Shown in pieces: positions 51,545-60,835 of a DNA stretch of 64,000 bases. The notes beneath the pieces were generated by a model that saw nothing but the letters and a program-made list of their open reading frames with translations, did not search any database and was not told the DNA's origin. How positions within the stretch are numbered: the stretch's first letter is position 1; the number at the start of each line of letters is the position of its first letter. Source of the DNA: Synechococcus sp. CC9311 (GTDB lineage Bacteria > Cyanobacteriota > Cyanobacteriia > PCC-6307 > Cyanobiaceae); contig NC_008319.1 in NCBI RefSeq assembly GCF_000014585.1, positions 248,001 to 312,000 of the forward strand. Reading direction: 5' to 3'. A program made the position numbers and the translations under genes.

Positions 51545-53134
51545 ATGGCTCCAACTGCCTTGCTGAGCGTGTCTGATAAGCGGGGGGTGGTGCCCCTTGC
51601 TGAGGCTCTCCATCGGCTCCATGGCTATCAGCTGCTGTCCAGCGGTGGAACCGCCAAAGTGCTTCAAGAGGCTGGATTGCCTGTCACACGAGTGGCAGAC
51701 CACACCGGTGCTCCTGAGATTCTTGGCGGTCGCGTTAAAACCCTCCACCCTCGAATCCATGGCGGAATCTTGGCGCGACGAGGAGATCCAGCCCATGAGG
51801 CGGATCTCCTCGAACAGCAGATTGATCCCATCGATGTGGTGGTAGTGAACCTTTATCCGTTTAGGGAAACCGTTGCAACCCCAGATGTGAGTTGGGACGC
51901 TGCCATTGAGAACATCGACATCGGCGGACCCACCATGGTTCGATCTGCGGCGAAAAATCATGCCCATGTCGCTGTGCTCACCAGTCCTGAGCAGTACGAC
52001 AGGTTTTTGAAAGCGCTGTCTGGATCGGCTGGAGGCGTGAACGCCAATGTGCGCCGGCAGTTGGCCTTAGAGGCTTTTGCCCATACGGCTGCGTATGACG
52101 TCGCCATTAGTCGCTGGATGCAATCCCGCCCTGAGCTGCAACCTGATGTTGAGGCCGCGGCTCCAGCAGAAGCTTTGCCTTGGCTTGAAGCGCTTCCGCT
52201 CCGGCAGACGTTGCGCTACGGGGAGAACCCGCACCAGAAAGCGGCTTGGTTTAGCAGTCCCATGGGATGGGGGGGGGCCAAGCAGCTTCAAGGCAAGGCG
52301 CTCAGCACCAATAATCTGCTCGATTTGGAAGCGGCCCTGGCCACCGTTCGTGAGTTTGGTTATGGATCATCTGGCCTCCATCCCGCTCAGCAGGCGGCTG
52401 CGGTGGTGGTGAAGCACACCAATCCCTGTGGCGTGGCTGTGGGTGATGGCGTGGGCATAGCCCTCACTAGAGCTCTCGATGGCGATCGAATCAGCGCCTT
52501 TGGCGGCATTGTTGCCCTGAATGCGGTGGTTGATGGCCCTGCGGCTAAGGAGCTCACCAGCTTGTTTTTGGAGTGTGTCGTGGCGCCTGGGTACAGCTCA
52601 GAGGCGCTTGAGATTTTGGCGGCCAAAGGCAATCTCCGCCTGCTTGAGTTGCCTCCTGAGGCGATTGATGCTGCCCCCAAAGATCATGTGCGCAGCATTC
52701 TTGGTGGTGTGTTGGTGCAGGATCTCGACGATCAACCGATCGATCCCTCCGCTTGGACGGTGGCGAGCCAGCGTCAACCCACCACGGCTGAAACCGCTGA
52801 TCTCAGATTTGCTTGGCAGCTTGTACGTCACGTGCGTTCGAATGCGATTTTGGTCGCACGTGATGGGCAGAGCCTGGGAGTTGGGGCTGGTCAGATGAAT
52901 CGAGTTGGCTCTGCCAGAATTGCTTTAGAGGCTGCTGGTGAGCAAGCAGTGGGGGCTGTGCTCGCGAGTGATGGTTTCTTCCCGTTTGATGACACCGTTC
53001 GCCTTGCCGCAAGCCATGGTATTAAGGCCGTTATCCATCCAGGCGGCAGCCTTCGGGATGCTGACTCGATCAAAGCCTGCGATGAACTCGGTTTGGCCAT
53101 GGTGCTGACCGGACGCCGTCATTTCCTTCACTAA
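51545..53134 (+). CDS. purH: bifunctional AICAR transformylase/IMP cyclohydrolase
   Basis: This 529-residue protein completes purine synthesis. The N-terminal cyclohydrolase domain (about 1-195) has [52 protein letters not shown] and [17 protein letters not shown]. The transformylase domain follows: [30 protein letters not shown] and [14 protein letters not shown], with [14 protein letters not shown] near the end. Length and ATG start fit the family. Confidence 0.97.
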   Translation: MAPTALLSVSDKRGVVPLAEALHRLHGYQLLSSGGTAKVLQEAGLPVTRVADHTGAPEILGGRVKTLHPRIHGGILARRGDPAHEADLLEQQIDPIDVVVVNLYPFRETVATPDVSWDAAIENIDIGGPTMVRSAAKNHAHVAVLTSPEQYDRFLKALSGSAGGVNANVRRQLALEAFAHTAAYDVAISRWMQSRPELQPDVEAAAPAEALPWLEALPLRQTLRYGENPHQKAAWFSSPMGWGGAKQLQGKALSTNNLLDLEAALATVREFGYGSSGLHPAQQAAAVVVKHTNPCGVAVGDGVGIALTRALDGDRISAFGGIVALNAVVDGPAAKELTSLFLECVVAPGYSSEALEILAAKGNLRLLELPPEAIDAAPKDHVRSILGGVLVQDLDDQPIDPSAWTVASQRQPTTAETADLRFAWQLVRHVRSNAILVARDGQSLGVGAGQMNRVGSARIALEAAGEQAVGAVLASDGFFPFDDTVRLAASHGIKAVIHPGGSLRDADSIKACDELGLAMVLTGRRHFLH

Positions 53135-53184
53135 GAGGACGGGCGCCTAATCTCGCTTTATTGGTCCACTCAACGAACTGAACC

Positions 53185-53658
53185 ATGACCCTGCCAGCTT
53201 TGCCTTTTGCCGCCAGCTTCATGCACCCTCTGATGATGTGGGTGCTCTTGGCCGCAGGTGGTTATTCGATGTTTCTTGGCATCAAAGCCAAGAAGGTGAG
53301 GACAGGTACCCCAGAGCAGCGCAAGGCCCTACTTCCGGGCAAATTTGCTCAGCGTCATTACCGCTGGGGAAGCCTGATCCTCGCGGTGATGGTGATCGGA
53401 ATGATCGGAGGTATGGCCGTGACTTACCTCAACAACGGCAAGTTGTTCGTGGGCCCCCATCTGCTCGTTGGCTTAGCGATGACCGGAATGATTGCCCTAG
53501 CGGCCGCTTTGGCTCCGTTCATGCAGCAGGGCAATGGCAAGGGCAATGTCATTGCCCGCAAAGTTCACGTCGGCCTCAACATGGGCATGCTCACCTTGTT
53601 CCTGTGGCAGGCGGTGAGCGGAATGCAGATTGTGAACAAAATCTGGGTGAACCGCTGA
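53185..53658 (+). CDS. DUF4079-family membrane protein
   Basis: This 157-residue protein has about four hydrophobic helices (MHPLMMWVLLAAGGYSMFLG, WGSLILAVMVIGMIGG, HLLVGLAMTGMIALAAALA and VGLNMGMLTLFLWQAVSGM). Between helices 1 and 2 lies GIKAKKVRTGTPEQRKALLP, which resembles the DUF4079 signature. The layout, with His residues in or near helices (AQRHYRW, GPHLLV, KVHVGL), hints at a heme-binding membrane protein, but this is inference. It follows purH by about 50 bases. Confidence 0.78.
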   Translation: MTLPALPFAASFMHPLMMWVLLAAGGYSMFLGIKAKKVRTGTPEQRKALLPGKFAQRHYRWGSLILAVMVIGMIGGMAVTYLNNGKLFVGPHLLVGLAMTGMIALAAALAPFMQQGNGKGNVIARKVHVGLNMGMLTLFLWQAVSGMQIVNKIWVNR

Positions 53659-53664
53659 TCTTGA

Positions 53665-54291
53665 TCAAAAGGCTGCCCGCCTTCGCGGCGGGCAGGTTAG
53701 CCCGTGGCTGGCATGGAAATCTTCTTGTACTTTCCAGGTGAGGCGCCTTGAAATTTGACGCACAATTTGGCGCAAGAGGTGATCGCCGCTGGACTGAACC
53801 AGCCCATCAGGAAGCAGGGTGATCATCTTGGGAAGGTGAATCCAAACCGAAAGGTCAAGTTCCCAGCTCACAGCGGTGAGTTCTTCAGGTGAGTCGCTTG
53901 AGCTGTTGTCCTCAAGACTGAGGTTGGCTTGGAAGTCAACGTCATAGAGATCAGCTAAGGCTGGATCTTGATTGTTGAGAGGCACCGTACAGATTGCATA
54001 ATTGCCCGCGTTCTGCGGTAAGAGGCGCAATCCGATCGTTGGTTCCACCTCAAAACCGAAGTTGCCAAATCGCCCGAGAGTGAGGGCATAGGCCTGCTCG
54101 TCAATGGACGTGACCTCCATGGGTGTTGCGCATCGTCGAAACCAGCCTTCGTGACGATCGAGGTAAGCACCAACGGTTTGAAAGTCGGCACGCATCTCCA
54201 TGCGATCGCGAAATTGACTGCGATAGCAGCGAACTTGACGGCTATCGCTACCGCGCAATGTGTCGGTTGAGGGTCTCGTCAAGAGCAGCAC
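53665..54291 (-). CDS. DUF1997-family protein
   Basis: This is a soluble protein of about 208 residues. DFQTVGAYLDRHEGWFRRCA, PMEVTSIDEQAYALTLGRFG and FGFEVEPTIGLRLLPQNAGN are typical of the DUF1997 family of cyanobacteria and plastids, whose role I do not know. SWELDLSVWIHLPKMITLLP follows. The last residues (CPPRRRAAF) are encoded by a hairpin that also looks like a terminator. GTG 54291 was chosen; the frame is open to TTG 54333 and other starts are possible. It is convergent with the DUF4079 gene. Confidence 0.8.
   Translation of the reverse strand: MLLLTRPSTDTLRGSDSRQVRCYRSQFRDRMEMRADFQTVGAYLDRHEGWFRRCATPMEVTSIDEQAYALTLGRFGNFGFEVEPTIGLRLLPQNAGNYAICTVPLNNQDPALADLYDVDFQANLSLEDNSSSDSPEELTAVSWELDLSVWIHLPKMITLLPDGLVQSSGDHLLRQIVRQISRRLTWKVQEDFHASHGLTCPPRRRAAF
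53673..53695. terminator. GC-rich hairpin between convergent genes, within DUF1997 coding end
   Basis: A 9-bp stem (53673-53681 with 53687-53695, arms CTGCCCGCC and GGCGGGCAG) has a 5-base loop. Read on the minus strand it is followed by CCTTTTG, so it may terminate the DUF1997 transcript; on the plus strand it lies 15 bases after the DUF4079 stop codon but lacks a T run. Confidence 0.6.
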
Positions 54292-54351
54292 GTGTGCAGG
54301 TCCCCGGTTGGAAAAGTCTCCATCATGAACCAATGTAAAGGGGGCTGGCGA

Positions 54352-55548
54352 TCAGTTTTCGCTCAGGGCGATCAGTCTCTGGATGACATGCTCCACAACT
54401 CGATCTGGGGTGGAGGCCCCTGAGGTGATCCCTACGGTTACGGGCCCACTGGGCAGGAATAACTCTTCGACTGTGAGCTCTTCGCCAAGGGGCTTGTGCT
54501 CGATCGAGTTGTCGGTGTGGATTCGTTCTGGAGTGTCGATGTGGAAGGAACGGATCCCGCGGCTGACTGCAATTTCTTGCAGATGGGTGGTGTTGGAGGA
54601 GTTGTAGCCCCCAATCACCACCATTAGATCCACAGTTTCGTCAACGAGCGAGAACATGGCGTCCTGCCGCTCCTGGGTGGCGTCGCAGATGGTGTTGAAC
54701 GCTAAAAAATGCTCATTGAGATCCGTTGGCCCGTATTTGCTGAGCATGGTGCGCTCAAACAAGCGTCCAATTTCTTCAGTTTCACTTTTGAGCATGGTGG
54801 TTTGGTTGGCCACACCCAAATGTTCGAGATCGCGATCGGGGTCAAATCCTGGAGAACAGGCCTTGGAGAACCGTTCCATAAATGATTCACGATTGCCTTT
54901 GCCGAGAATGTAATCAGCGACAAGCCGGGCTTCCTCAAGATCGAGAACGACGAGATACGTTCCGGCAAAGGAGCTGGTTGCAAGCGTCTCTTCATGTTTC
55001 ACCTTGCCGTGAATGATCGACGTGAAGGATTGCTTCTTGTGCTTCTCAACCGTCGTCCACACCTTTGAAACCCATGGACAGGTGGTGTCAACAATGTGAC
55101 AGCCACGCTCATTGAGCAGTTGCATCTCTTGAACGGTGGCGCCAAAAGCGGGAAGGATCACCACATCGCCCGTTGCCACGCCCGAAAAGTCCTTCACTCC
55201 ACCCTCCACGGAGATGAACAACACGTCCATTTCTCTTAGGTGGTCATTCACTGAGGGGTTATGGATGATTTCGTTGGTGATCCAGATGCGTTCTTGCGGG
55301 TAGTGACGTCGCGTCTCGTAAGCCATGGCGACAGCCCTTTCCACTCCCCAGCAAAATCCAAACGCTTCGGCGAGGCGCACCTTGAGTCGGCCATGGGTCA
55401 GGCTGTACCCGTTGTCTCGGATGGAACCAATCAGGCTGCTTTGGTACGCCTGTTCCAGACTGCCAGCCACCTCGTCAGCTCGACCGAAGCCTCGCCGGTT
55501 GTAGCGATCGGAGTGATGAAGGGAGCGTTTGAAGGCGTGAGTATCCAT
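54352..55548 (-). CDS. ispH: 4-hydroxy-3-methylbut-2-enyl diphosphate reductase
   Basis: This 398-residue iron-sulfur enzyme is the last step of the MEP pathway to isoprenoids (carotenoids, chlorophyll phytol tail, quinones). The three cluster cysteines are in [22 protein letters not shown] and [27 protein letters not shown] and [18 protein letters not shown] are typical. An N-terminal extension of about 60 residues is normal for cyanobacterial and plant-type IspH. It lies upstream of the DUF1997 gene on the same strand, 60 bases apart. Confidence 0.96.
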   Translation of the reverse strand: MDTHAFKRSLHHSDRYNRRGFGRADEVAGSLEQAYQSSLIGSIRDNGYSLTHGRLKVRLAEAFGFCWGVERAVAMAYETRRHYPQERIWITNEIIHNPSVNDHLREMDVLFISVEGGVKDFSGVATGDVVILPAFGATVQEMQLLNERGCHIVDTTCPWVSKVWTTVEKHKKQSFTSIIHGKVKHEETLATSSFAGTYLVVLDLEEARLVADYILGKGNRESFMERFSKACSPGFDPDRDLEHLGVANQTTMLKSETEEIGRLFERTMLSKYGPTDLNEHFLAFNTICDATQERQDAMFSLVDETVDLMVVIGGYNSSNTTHLQEIAVSRGIRSFHIDTPERIHTDNSIEHKPLGEELTVEELFLPSGPVTVGITSGASTPDRVVEHVIQRLIALSEN

Positions 55549-55610
55549 ATTCGTAACGGCAGTGGTTCGACTCTATGGGCTGTCTGGCACTAGCGACTGA
55601 ATGCAGATGC

Positions 55611-55644
55611 CAATAAAAAACCCTGGCCCAGGATGGGACAGGGT
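55611..55644 (-). terminator. Rho-independent terminator after amt
   Basis: On the minus strand, CCCTGTCCC and GGGCCAGGG form an imperfect stem around a short loop, followed by a run of six Ts. It lies about 35 bases after the ammonium transporter stop codon. Confidence 0.8.
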
Positions 55645-55677
55645 GAAGTGCAGATTAAACGCTGCCAATGAAAAGGG

Positions 55678-57150
55678 TTATCGGCCTGATGAGACGAAAT
55701 CTGGATAGGCCTCCATGCCGTGCTCACCAATATCCAGGCCTTCCACTTCTTCCTTCTCGGTGACTCGGATGCCTCCGAACAAACCACCGATCACGGACCA
55801 AGCAATCCAGCAGGTCACAATCGTCCAAATGGCATAAGCCGCACAACCGAGTGCTTGGATGCCGAGCTGGCTGATGCCACCTCCGACGAGCAAGCCGAGG
55901 GGAGAGCCATCCCCCTGGATGTCAAAGCCCCAAAGACCAACCACCAAAGTTCCCCAGACGCCACACACGCCATGGACTGAGAAGGCTCCAACCGGATCGT
56001 CAATGCCTGATGCGTCAAGCGCTGATACGGCAAAGACAACGATGATTCCGCCGATCAGACCAGCAACCCAGGAGCCAACAAAGGTGAGGTTGCCGCAACC
56101 TGCCGTGATGCTCACCAGGCCGGCAAGGATGCCGTTGATGATCATGGTCAGGTCAGGCTTGCCGGAGGTCAGGGTTGAGATCACGGTGGCACCGATCGCT
56201 CCACCAGCCGCCGCCAAGGTTGTCGTTACAGCAACGTAAGGGACCCACTGATCCATGGCGAGCTGGGAACCAGGGTTGAATCCATACCAGCCAATCCAAA
56301 GAATCAGTGCACCAAGAGTGGCAATGGCCATGTTGTGGCCTGGGATCGCCTGAGGCTTGCCATCAATGAATTTGCCGATACGAGGGCCAAGAAGCATGGC
56401 TCCAATCAGTCCAGCCCAGGCTCCAACGGAGTGAACAATGGATGAACCAGCAAAATCGATAAATTCTTTGTCACCAACGGAGTTCAGCCAGCCTCCATTC
56501 CATTCCCAACTACCCGCAATGGGATAGATGAATGCAGTGAGAATGAGCGAAAACACCACGAATTCGCCAAATTTCACGCGCTCAGCGACGAGGCCTGAAA
56601 CGATGGTTGCTGCTGTTCCAGCGAAAGCAGCCTGAAACAAGAAGTCAACACTTGGAACAAGGCCGGCTTCTGAAATCAGTTCGGGCGTAACAGCTGGATC
56701 AAAAAACAACCCGTTGAAATAGAGCCATCCAGCGGCAATGGCATTGCCATACATCAACGAATAGCCAACGAACCAGTAGGCGGTTACTGCAAGCGCGAAA
56801 ACAAACAGATTTTTAGCGAGAATATTGACCGCATTCTTTTGGCGGCACATTCCGGCTTCGACCATGGCGAAACCGGCGTTCATGAAAATCACCAGAATTG
56901 TCGCTACGAGCAGCCAAAGATTGTTGGCTAAAAACGCTGCATTGAGTTCCGGCATCTCTGCGGCATGAGCCGAGAGGTTGAAAAGTCCAAGACCGAAAAG
57001 GGCCAGTGGCACGCAGCCAAGCCACAAGAGTGAGCGATTGGTTTTAAAACCGCGAATGCTTTGAAGGAGGAGCATCGGGCCCTCCAAAAGACTTGCCTCC
57101 TGGAGGCGAGATTTGCGTCGCGTGTTGGGCGACTCGTAAGCAGTTGTCAT
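55678..57150 (-). CDS. amt: ammonium transporter (Amt family)
   Basis: This 490-residue membrane protein has a cleavable N-terminal part and eleven or so hydrophobic helices. Features are NNLWLLVATILVIFMNAGFA, MVEAGMCRQKNAVNIL, DFAGSSIVHSVGAWAGLIGA and GWYGFNPGSQLAMDQW. The paired pore histidines are in SIVHSVGA and AFSVHGVCGVWGTL. It takes up ammonium across the plasma membrane. ATG 57150 starts MTTAYESP; the frame is open upstream. An NtcA-like site lies about 85 bases upstream. Confidence 0.95.
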   Translation of the reverse strand: MTTAYESPNTRRKSRLQEASLLEGPMLLLQSIRGFKTNRSLLWLGCVPLALFGLGLFNLSAHAAEMPELNAAFLANNLWLLVATILVIFMNAGFAMVEAGMCRQKNAVNILAKNLFVFALAVTAYWFVGYSLMYGNAIAAGWLYFNGLFFDPAVTPELISEAGLVPSVDFLFQAAFAGTAATIVSGLVAERVKFGEFVVFSLILTAFIYPIAGSWEWNGGWLNSVGDKEFIDFAGSSIVHSVGAWAGLIGAMLLGPRIGKFIDGKPQAIPGHNMAIATLGALILWIGWYGFNPGSQLAMDQWVPYVAVTTTLAAAGGAIGATVISTLTSGKPDLTMIINGILAGLVSITAGCGNLTFVGSWVAGLIGGIIVVFAVSALDASGIDDPVGAFSVHGVCGVWGTLVVGLWGFDIQGDGSPLGLLVGGGISQLGIQALGCAAYAIWTIVTCWIAWSVIGGLFGGIRVTEKEEVEGLDIGEHGMEAYPDFVSSGR

Positions 57151-57234
57151 AGAAGAAAGCAGGACTGCAAGAGAGGCAGGACGCTGAAGTCCTTTTGCGC
57201 TTCCCAAAACTGCTCGCCTGCGCACACTTTTTAA

Positions 57235-57248
57235 GTCGTTGTTGCTAC
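57235..57248 (-). promoter_or_regulatory. candidate NtcA-binding site upstream of amt
   Basis: On the minus strand the sequence is GTAGCAACAACGAC, which matches the NtcA consensus GTA-N8-TAC except for GAC in the second half. It lies 85 bases upstream of the amt start codon. Amt genes are commonly NtcA-activated in cyanobacteria. No clear -10 element is seen at the usual distance, so this is tentative. Confidence 0.4.
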
Positions 57249-57279
57249 CGAATGTGCGTTTCCCAACGATTTGAGCTTT

Positions 57280-58032
57280 TTACAGGCGAGGACAAACGGT
57301 CCTGACTCCCTCCCATTGGATCTGGTCCTCATAAAAACTGAAGCAGCAAGGCAGCACTTCAACCCCTGCTGCCATGGCCTGTCTGAACAGATCCCCGTAG
57401 CGGGGATCTGCGCTGTCCCCGGGTGCGAAGGCGATGACATCCGGACGGCTCAGGCAGGGAACCAAAACACCTCGTGCATCAGGAAGGAGCGCCGTAAGTT
57501 CCTCCAGGTGTTTTTGGCCCCGTTCCGTGACGGTGTCTGGGAAGAGCGCAACATCGCCGTGACTCCAGGTGGTGTTTTTCACCTCGACGTAGATGGGGCG
57601 TTGATCGTCTGCGCTGTCGTCTGGGGTAAGCAATAAGTCAATGCGACTTCTGCGATTGAGGCCATAGGGCACTTCGGCGCGGATGGTCTTGATCGGGCCG
57701 AGCTGGTCTTTGAGTCCACCGGCTTCAATCAGGGCCCGAATCAGTTTGTTCGGCAAAGCCGTATTAATGCCAGCCCAGCAGAGAGTTCCGTCGCTGCTTG
57801 GGATCTCAGCTTGTTCCCAAGTCCAAGCCAACTTGCGCTTCGGGGAAGGGGCATGGCGGACCCTGACTCTCCCACCGGGATGGAGCACGCCTTTCATGGG
57901 CCCAGTGTTGGCACAGTGGACGGTGACGACTTGTCCATCTTTGAGCTCCACATCAGCCAGAAAGCGTTTGTAGCGCTTCAGGAGCACACCTTCGCTGAGG
58001 ACAGGAAATTGAAGGATCGACGTGCCGGTCAT
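57280..58032 (-). CDS. sfsA: SfsA-family DNA-binding/nuclease-like protein
   Basis: This 250-residue protein is of the sugar fermentation stimulation protein A family. Its N-terminal OB-like domain has RYKRFLADVELKDGQVV, CANTGPMKGVL and VRVRHAPSPKRKLAWTWE. The C-terminal part has a PD-(D/E)xK-type core: SRIDLLLTP, YVEVKNTTWSHG, FPDTVTERGQKHLEEL. The true role of SfsA is unclear; it may act on DNA. It lies upstream of amt on the same strand and is divergent from murJ. Confidence 0.92.
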   Translation of the reverse strand: MTGTSILQFPVLSEGVLLKRYKRFLADVELKDGQVVTVHCANTGPMKGVLHPGGRVRVRHAPSPKRKLAWTWEQAEIPSSDGTLCWAGINTALPNKLIRALIEAGGLKDQLGPIKTIRAEVPYGLNRRSRIDLLLTPDDSADDQRPIYVEVKNTTWSHGDVALFPDTVTERGQKHLEELTALLPDARGVLVPCLSRPDVIAFAPGDSADPRYGDLFRQAMAAGVEVLPCCFSFYEDQIQWEGVRTVCPRL

Positions 58033-58097
58033 GGCTGCTGGCTCAATCGGCCCATGGTGGCCTGGCGGAGGGTTGAGAATGCTCGCTCAGAAGGGCT

Positions 58098-59720
58098 GTG
58101 AAGAGACGACGAATGGCGAGATCTCTCAAGCGCATTGCTTTAGTCGTGACCTACGGCACGTTGTTGAGCAAGGTTGGCGGTCTAGTGCGTCAGTTGGTGA
58201 TTGCGGCCGCCTTCGGGGTGGGTGCTGCCTATGACGCGTACAACTACGCCTATGTCCTTCCTGGATTCCTATTGATCCTGTTGGGAGGGATCAACGGGCC
58301 GTTTCATAGCGCCATGGTGAGCGTGCTCAGCCGCCGTCCCAGAGAGGAGGGAGCACACATTTTGGCCACGTTGAACACGATGGTTAGCGCTCTGCTGCTG
58401 GTGTTAACGATCGTTCTCGTGTTGGCAGCTGATCCATTGATCACGCTCGTTGGCCCTGGTCTTAGTCCGGAATTGCATCGCATCGCCGCGGTGCAACTAC
58501 AAGTGATGGCTCCAATGGCGCTACTGGCTGGTCTGATCGGCCTTGGCTTTGGATCGCTCAATGCTGCTGATGAGTTCTGGATCCCGGCGATTTCGCCGTT
58601 GATGTCCAGCCTCGCTCTCATCGTGGGGATCGGTTTGCTCTGGTGGCAGGCGGGATCCGAGATCTCAACTCCCGCTCTCGCGCTCTGGGGAGGGGTGGTG
58701 TTGGCGTTATCCACCCTGGTCGGTGCGTTTCTGCAATGGCTTCTTCAGCTGCCTGCCCTGATGAAGCAGGGACTGGTTCAGTTGCGTCTCGCCTGGGATT
58801 GGCGCCATCCCGGGGTTCAAGAGGTTTGGCAGGTGATGGGCCCGGCCACCCTGTCGTCGGGAATGTTGCAGATCAATGTGTTTACCGATCTGTTTTTCGC
58901 TTCGGGCTTGCTGGGAGCAGCGGCTGGGCTTGGTTACGCCAATCTGTTGGTTCAGACGCCGCTGGGGTTGATTTCCAACGCGTTATTGGTGCCACTGCTG
59001 CCAACCTTTTCCCGTCTCACGGCTGCGCAAGATCGTCCAGAGCTGATTGCTCGAATCCGTCAGGGTTTGATGTTGTCAACGGCATCCATGCTTCCCCTTG
59101 GTGCCTTGTTTCTGGCCCTCGCCTCCCCAATTGTGGCTTTGGTCTACGAACGCGGTGCTTTCAATCAAGGTGCGGTGGAGCTCGTGACTGGCTTGCTGAT
59201 GGCCTATGGACTTGGCATGCCGGCCTATCTCGGCCGTGATGTTTTGGTGCGCGTGTTTTACGCCTTGGGTGACGGCACCACCCCCTTTCGGCTGTCGGTC
59301 ATCGGCATCGGTCTCAATGTGGTGTTCGACTGGGCTTTGGTGGGTGGTCCAACGCCTTGGGGGGCTCAACTTCCCTTCAATTTCGGAGCAGCGGGTCTGG
59401 TGCTTGCCACCGTCTTGATCAATGTGCTGACCTGCGTAGCCCTGTTGTTGGCCTTGCAACATCGCCTGAAAATATTGCCTTTAAAAAAGTGGGGTTTGGA
59501 TGGATTGCGCTTAACGGTTGCAGCCGTAGGCGCTGGGATCGTGGCCTGGGGAATGAGCCACGGGGTGCGTTGGCCTATTGATCTTGTGGGCCGCCTCTTG
59601 CAGGTCGGCCTCTCGGGATCATTGGGGGTTTTGGTGTTTATGGCGTTGGGGCAAGCTTTCTCCGTTCAAGAGGTACGCGAGATCAGCCAAGGCCTGACGC
59701 GTCGCTTCATTCGTCGCTGA
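58098..59720 (+). CDS. murJ: lipid II flippase MurJ
   Basis: This is a 540-residue polytopic membrane protein with about 14 helices. The N-terminal VTYGTLLSKVGGLVRQLVIA, then GVGAAYDAYNYAYVLPGFLL are typical of MurJ/MVF. YALGDGTTPFRLSVIGIGLN is also typical. It flips the peptidoglycan precursor lipid II across the plasma membrane. The start is GTG 58098 or ATG 58113 (MARSLKR); the longer frame is listed. Its 3' end overlaps the convergent gene by 14 bases. Confidence 0.92.
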   Translation: MKRRRMARSLKRIALVVTYGTLLSKVGGLVRQLVIAAAFGVGAAYDAYNYAYVLPGFLLILLGGINGPFHSAMVSVLSRRPREEGAHILATLNTMVSALLLVLTIVLVLAADPLITLVGPGLSPELHRIAAVQLQVMAPMALLAGLIGLGFGSLNAADEFWIPAISPLMSSLALIVGIGLLWWQAGSEISTPALALWGGVVLALSTLVGAFLQWLLQLPALMKQGLVQLRLAWDWRHPGVQEVWQVMGPATLSSGMLQINVFTDLFFASGLLGAAAGLGYANLLVQTPLGLISNALLVPLLPTFSRLTAAQDRPELIARIRQGLMLSTASMLPLGALFLALASPIVALVYERGAFNQGAVELVTGLLMAYGLGMPAYLGRDVLVRVFYALGDGTTPFRLSVIGIGLNVVFDWALVGGPTPWGAQLPFNFGAAGLVLATVLINVLTCVALLLALQHRLKILPLKKWGLDGLRLTVAAVGAGIVAWGMSHGVRWPIDLVGRLLQVGLSGSLGVLVFMALGQAFSVQEVREISQGLTRRFIRR

Positions 59721-60027
59721 GTCGGACCTCTCGGTCTTCACGCACTTGGATCGGTAACTCGAGGTGTTGTCGGCCAACGAGCTGGGGCCCTTGGACAGAC
59801 AGAATCCGCGCCTCAATCCCAAAGTCGCGGAAGGCGGTTTCCATTTCCTGGATGAGTGCTTTCTCAACCTGGGCTTCAGGATCGACAACCTTTCCAATCA
59901 ACCGTTCGCCGAGGCGTCCGATCCGTTGCCGCACCACATCGCGGGCGTTCGTGACCTCGATGATCAGCACGGCAGAGTCCAACAACGTTTCAACCTTATC
60001 GGCAGTGTCCTTCGAGAATCTCCTCAA
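59707..60027 (-). CDS. conserved hypothetical protein, unknown function
   Basis: This protein of about 106 residues contains TLLDSAVLIIEVTNARDVVR, QRIGRLGERLIGKVVDPEAQ and VEKALIQEMETAFRDFGIEA, a pattern I associate with cyanobacterial genomes but without a known function. It then ends in QLVGRQHLELPIQVREDREV. It is acidic and soluble. The start is not clear: TTG 60027 lies within the end of the DUF3181 gene, which overlaps it by 32 bases. This suggests that the two are translationally coupled. The 3' end overlaps murJ. Confidence 0.65.
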   Translation of the reverse strand: MRRFSKDTADKVETLLDSAVLIIEVTNARDVVRQRIGRLGERLIGKVVDPEAQVEKALIQEMETAFRDFGIEARILSVQGPQLVGRQHLELPIQVREDREVRLSDE

Positions 60028-60286
60028 GGTCCGAAAGTTGAGAGGACGGCAACAGACGCGCCATCGGCAAGCGCGCACTTCCACCTCCTATTGGCACTTG
60101 AACGGCCTCCAGTGCTTGTCGTGCGGCGACAACGGCGCCTTGGTCGATGAGAGCGCTGCACTCAATCGCAAGGGCTTCGGCTAAGCCGGCATCTCCTAAA
60201 TACAAATGCCAACCAGCCACCTGGATGTAAAGACGGTCTGCCAGCGTTGAGGTGAGTACGCGTAAATCAGCTGAGTCCAGAGTCAT
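59996..60286 (-). CDS. DUF3181-family protein
   Basis: This is a 96-residue protein. SADLRVLTSTLADRLYIQVA, GWHLYLGDAGLAEALAIECS and ALIDQGAVVAARQALEAVQV, followed by GGGSARLPMARLLPSSQLSD, match the DUF3181 family, which I know only from cyanobacteria and plastids. Function unknown. ATG 60286 starts MTLDSADL; TTG 60325 is the alternative, and it would overlap the upstream gene's stop. It forms a small minus-strand operon with both neighbours. Confidence 0.78.
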   Translation of the reverse strand: MTLDSADLRVLTSTLADRLYIQVAGWHLYLGDAGLAEALAIECSALIDQGAVVAARQALEAVQVPIGGGSARLPMARLLPSSQLSDLEEILEGHCR

Positions 60287-60321
60287 CGTTGTGGAATCGG
60301 AGCGGCTGATTACATGCTGAC

Positions 60322-60576
60322 TCAACTTTCGTCAGCGTCTGCGTCTTTGCCAGGGCGGAGTCGAATGACGATCAGGAGGTGAATAATCAACACTCCCAGC
60401 CAAGCTTCACTCCACAGGTCGAGATGGTTCCAGGGGTGACGCATCTCTTGTACAAACCAAAGTCCGCTATTGACAGCGGCAAATCCCCCGGCGTGGAGGC
60501 AAAAATTCACCACCCTGTTGAAATGCCTGTACGTGGCATTGTTCGGATCGGCGGGCCCGTACCAGCGGAGCGGCAT
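60322..60576 (-). CDS. small conserved membrane protein, unknown function
   Basis: This is an 84-residue protein. It starts MPLRWYGPADPNNATYRHFN, then has two hydrophobic segments (VVNFCLHAGGFAAVNSGLWF and EAWLGVLIIHLLIVIRL), with HPWNHLDLWSE between. The tail is charged (RPGKDADADES). The layout suggests a small thylakoid or plasma-membrane protein of two helices. No function is known to me. It is the first gene of the three-gene minus-strand unit that includes the DUF3181 gene. Confidence 0.72.
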   Translation of the reverse strand: MPLRWYGPADPNNATYRHFNRVVNFCLHAGGFAAVNSGLWFVQEMRHPWNHLDLWSEAWLGVLIIHLLIVIRLRPGKDADADES

Positions 60577-60667
60577 GGGATGACCCTCTTAACTGCACTG
60601 ATTTTGACGTGTTGCTGTCCGTTGGTTGACGAAGGGTGCCTTGATACGGTCAGATGGTGGCTTCCAA

Positions 60668-60741
60668 GCGCTTGTAGCTCAGCGGATTAGAGCATCTGAC
60701 TACGGATCAGAGGGTCGGGAGTTCGAATCTCTCCAGGCGCG
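60668..60741 (+). tRNA. tRNA-Arg (anticodon ACG)
   Basis: The 74-base cloverleaf has acceptor stem GCGCTTG with CAGGCGC (one T-G pair) and D arm GCTC/GAGC. The anticodon stem TCTGA/TCAGA surrounds loop CTACGGA, giving ACG. The T arm is GGGAG/CTCTC (with a G-T pair) and loop TTCGAAT. CCA is not encoded. A terminator follows within seven bases. Confidence 0.95.
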
Positions 60742-60747
60742 TTTTTG

Positions 60748-60775
60748 AAAACTGCCCACAAGGCAGTTTTTTTTT
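60748..60775 (+). terminator. terminator after tRNA-Arg
   Basis: AAAACTGCC and GGCAGTTTT form a 9-bp stem with a five-base loop, and the T run continues for nine bases. It lies directly after the tRNA gene. Confidence 0.88.
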
Positions 60776-60835
60776 GAATCTTCGTATTCGCAAGGGGCCT
60801 GTTCCCTACGATTCGTCTATTGGTACTTGAAACGC

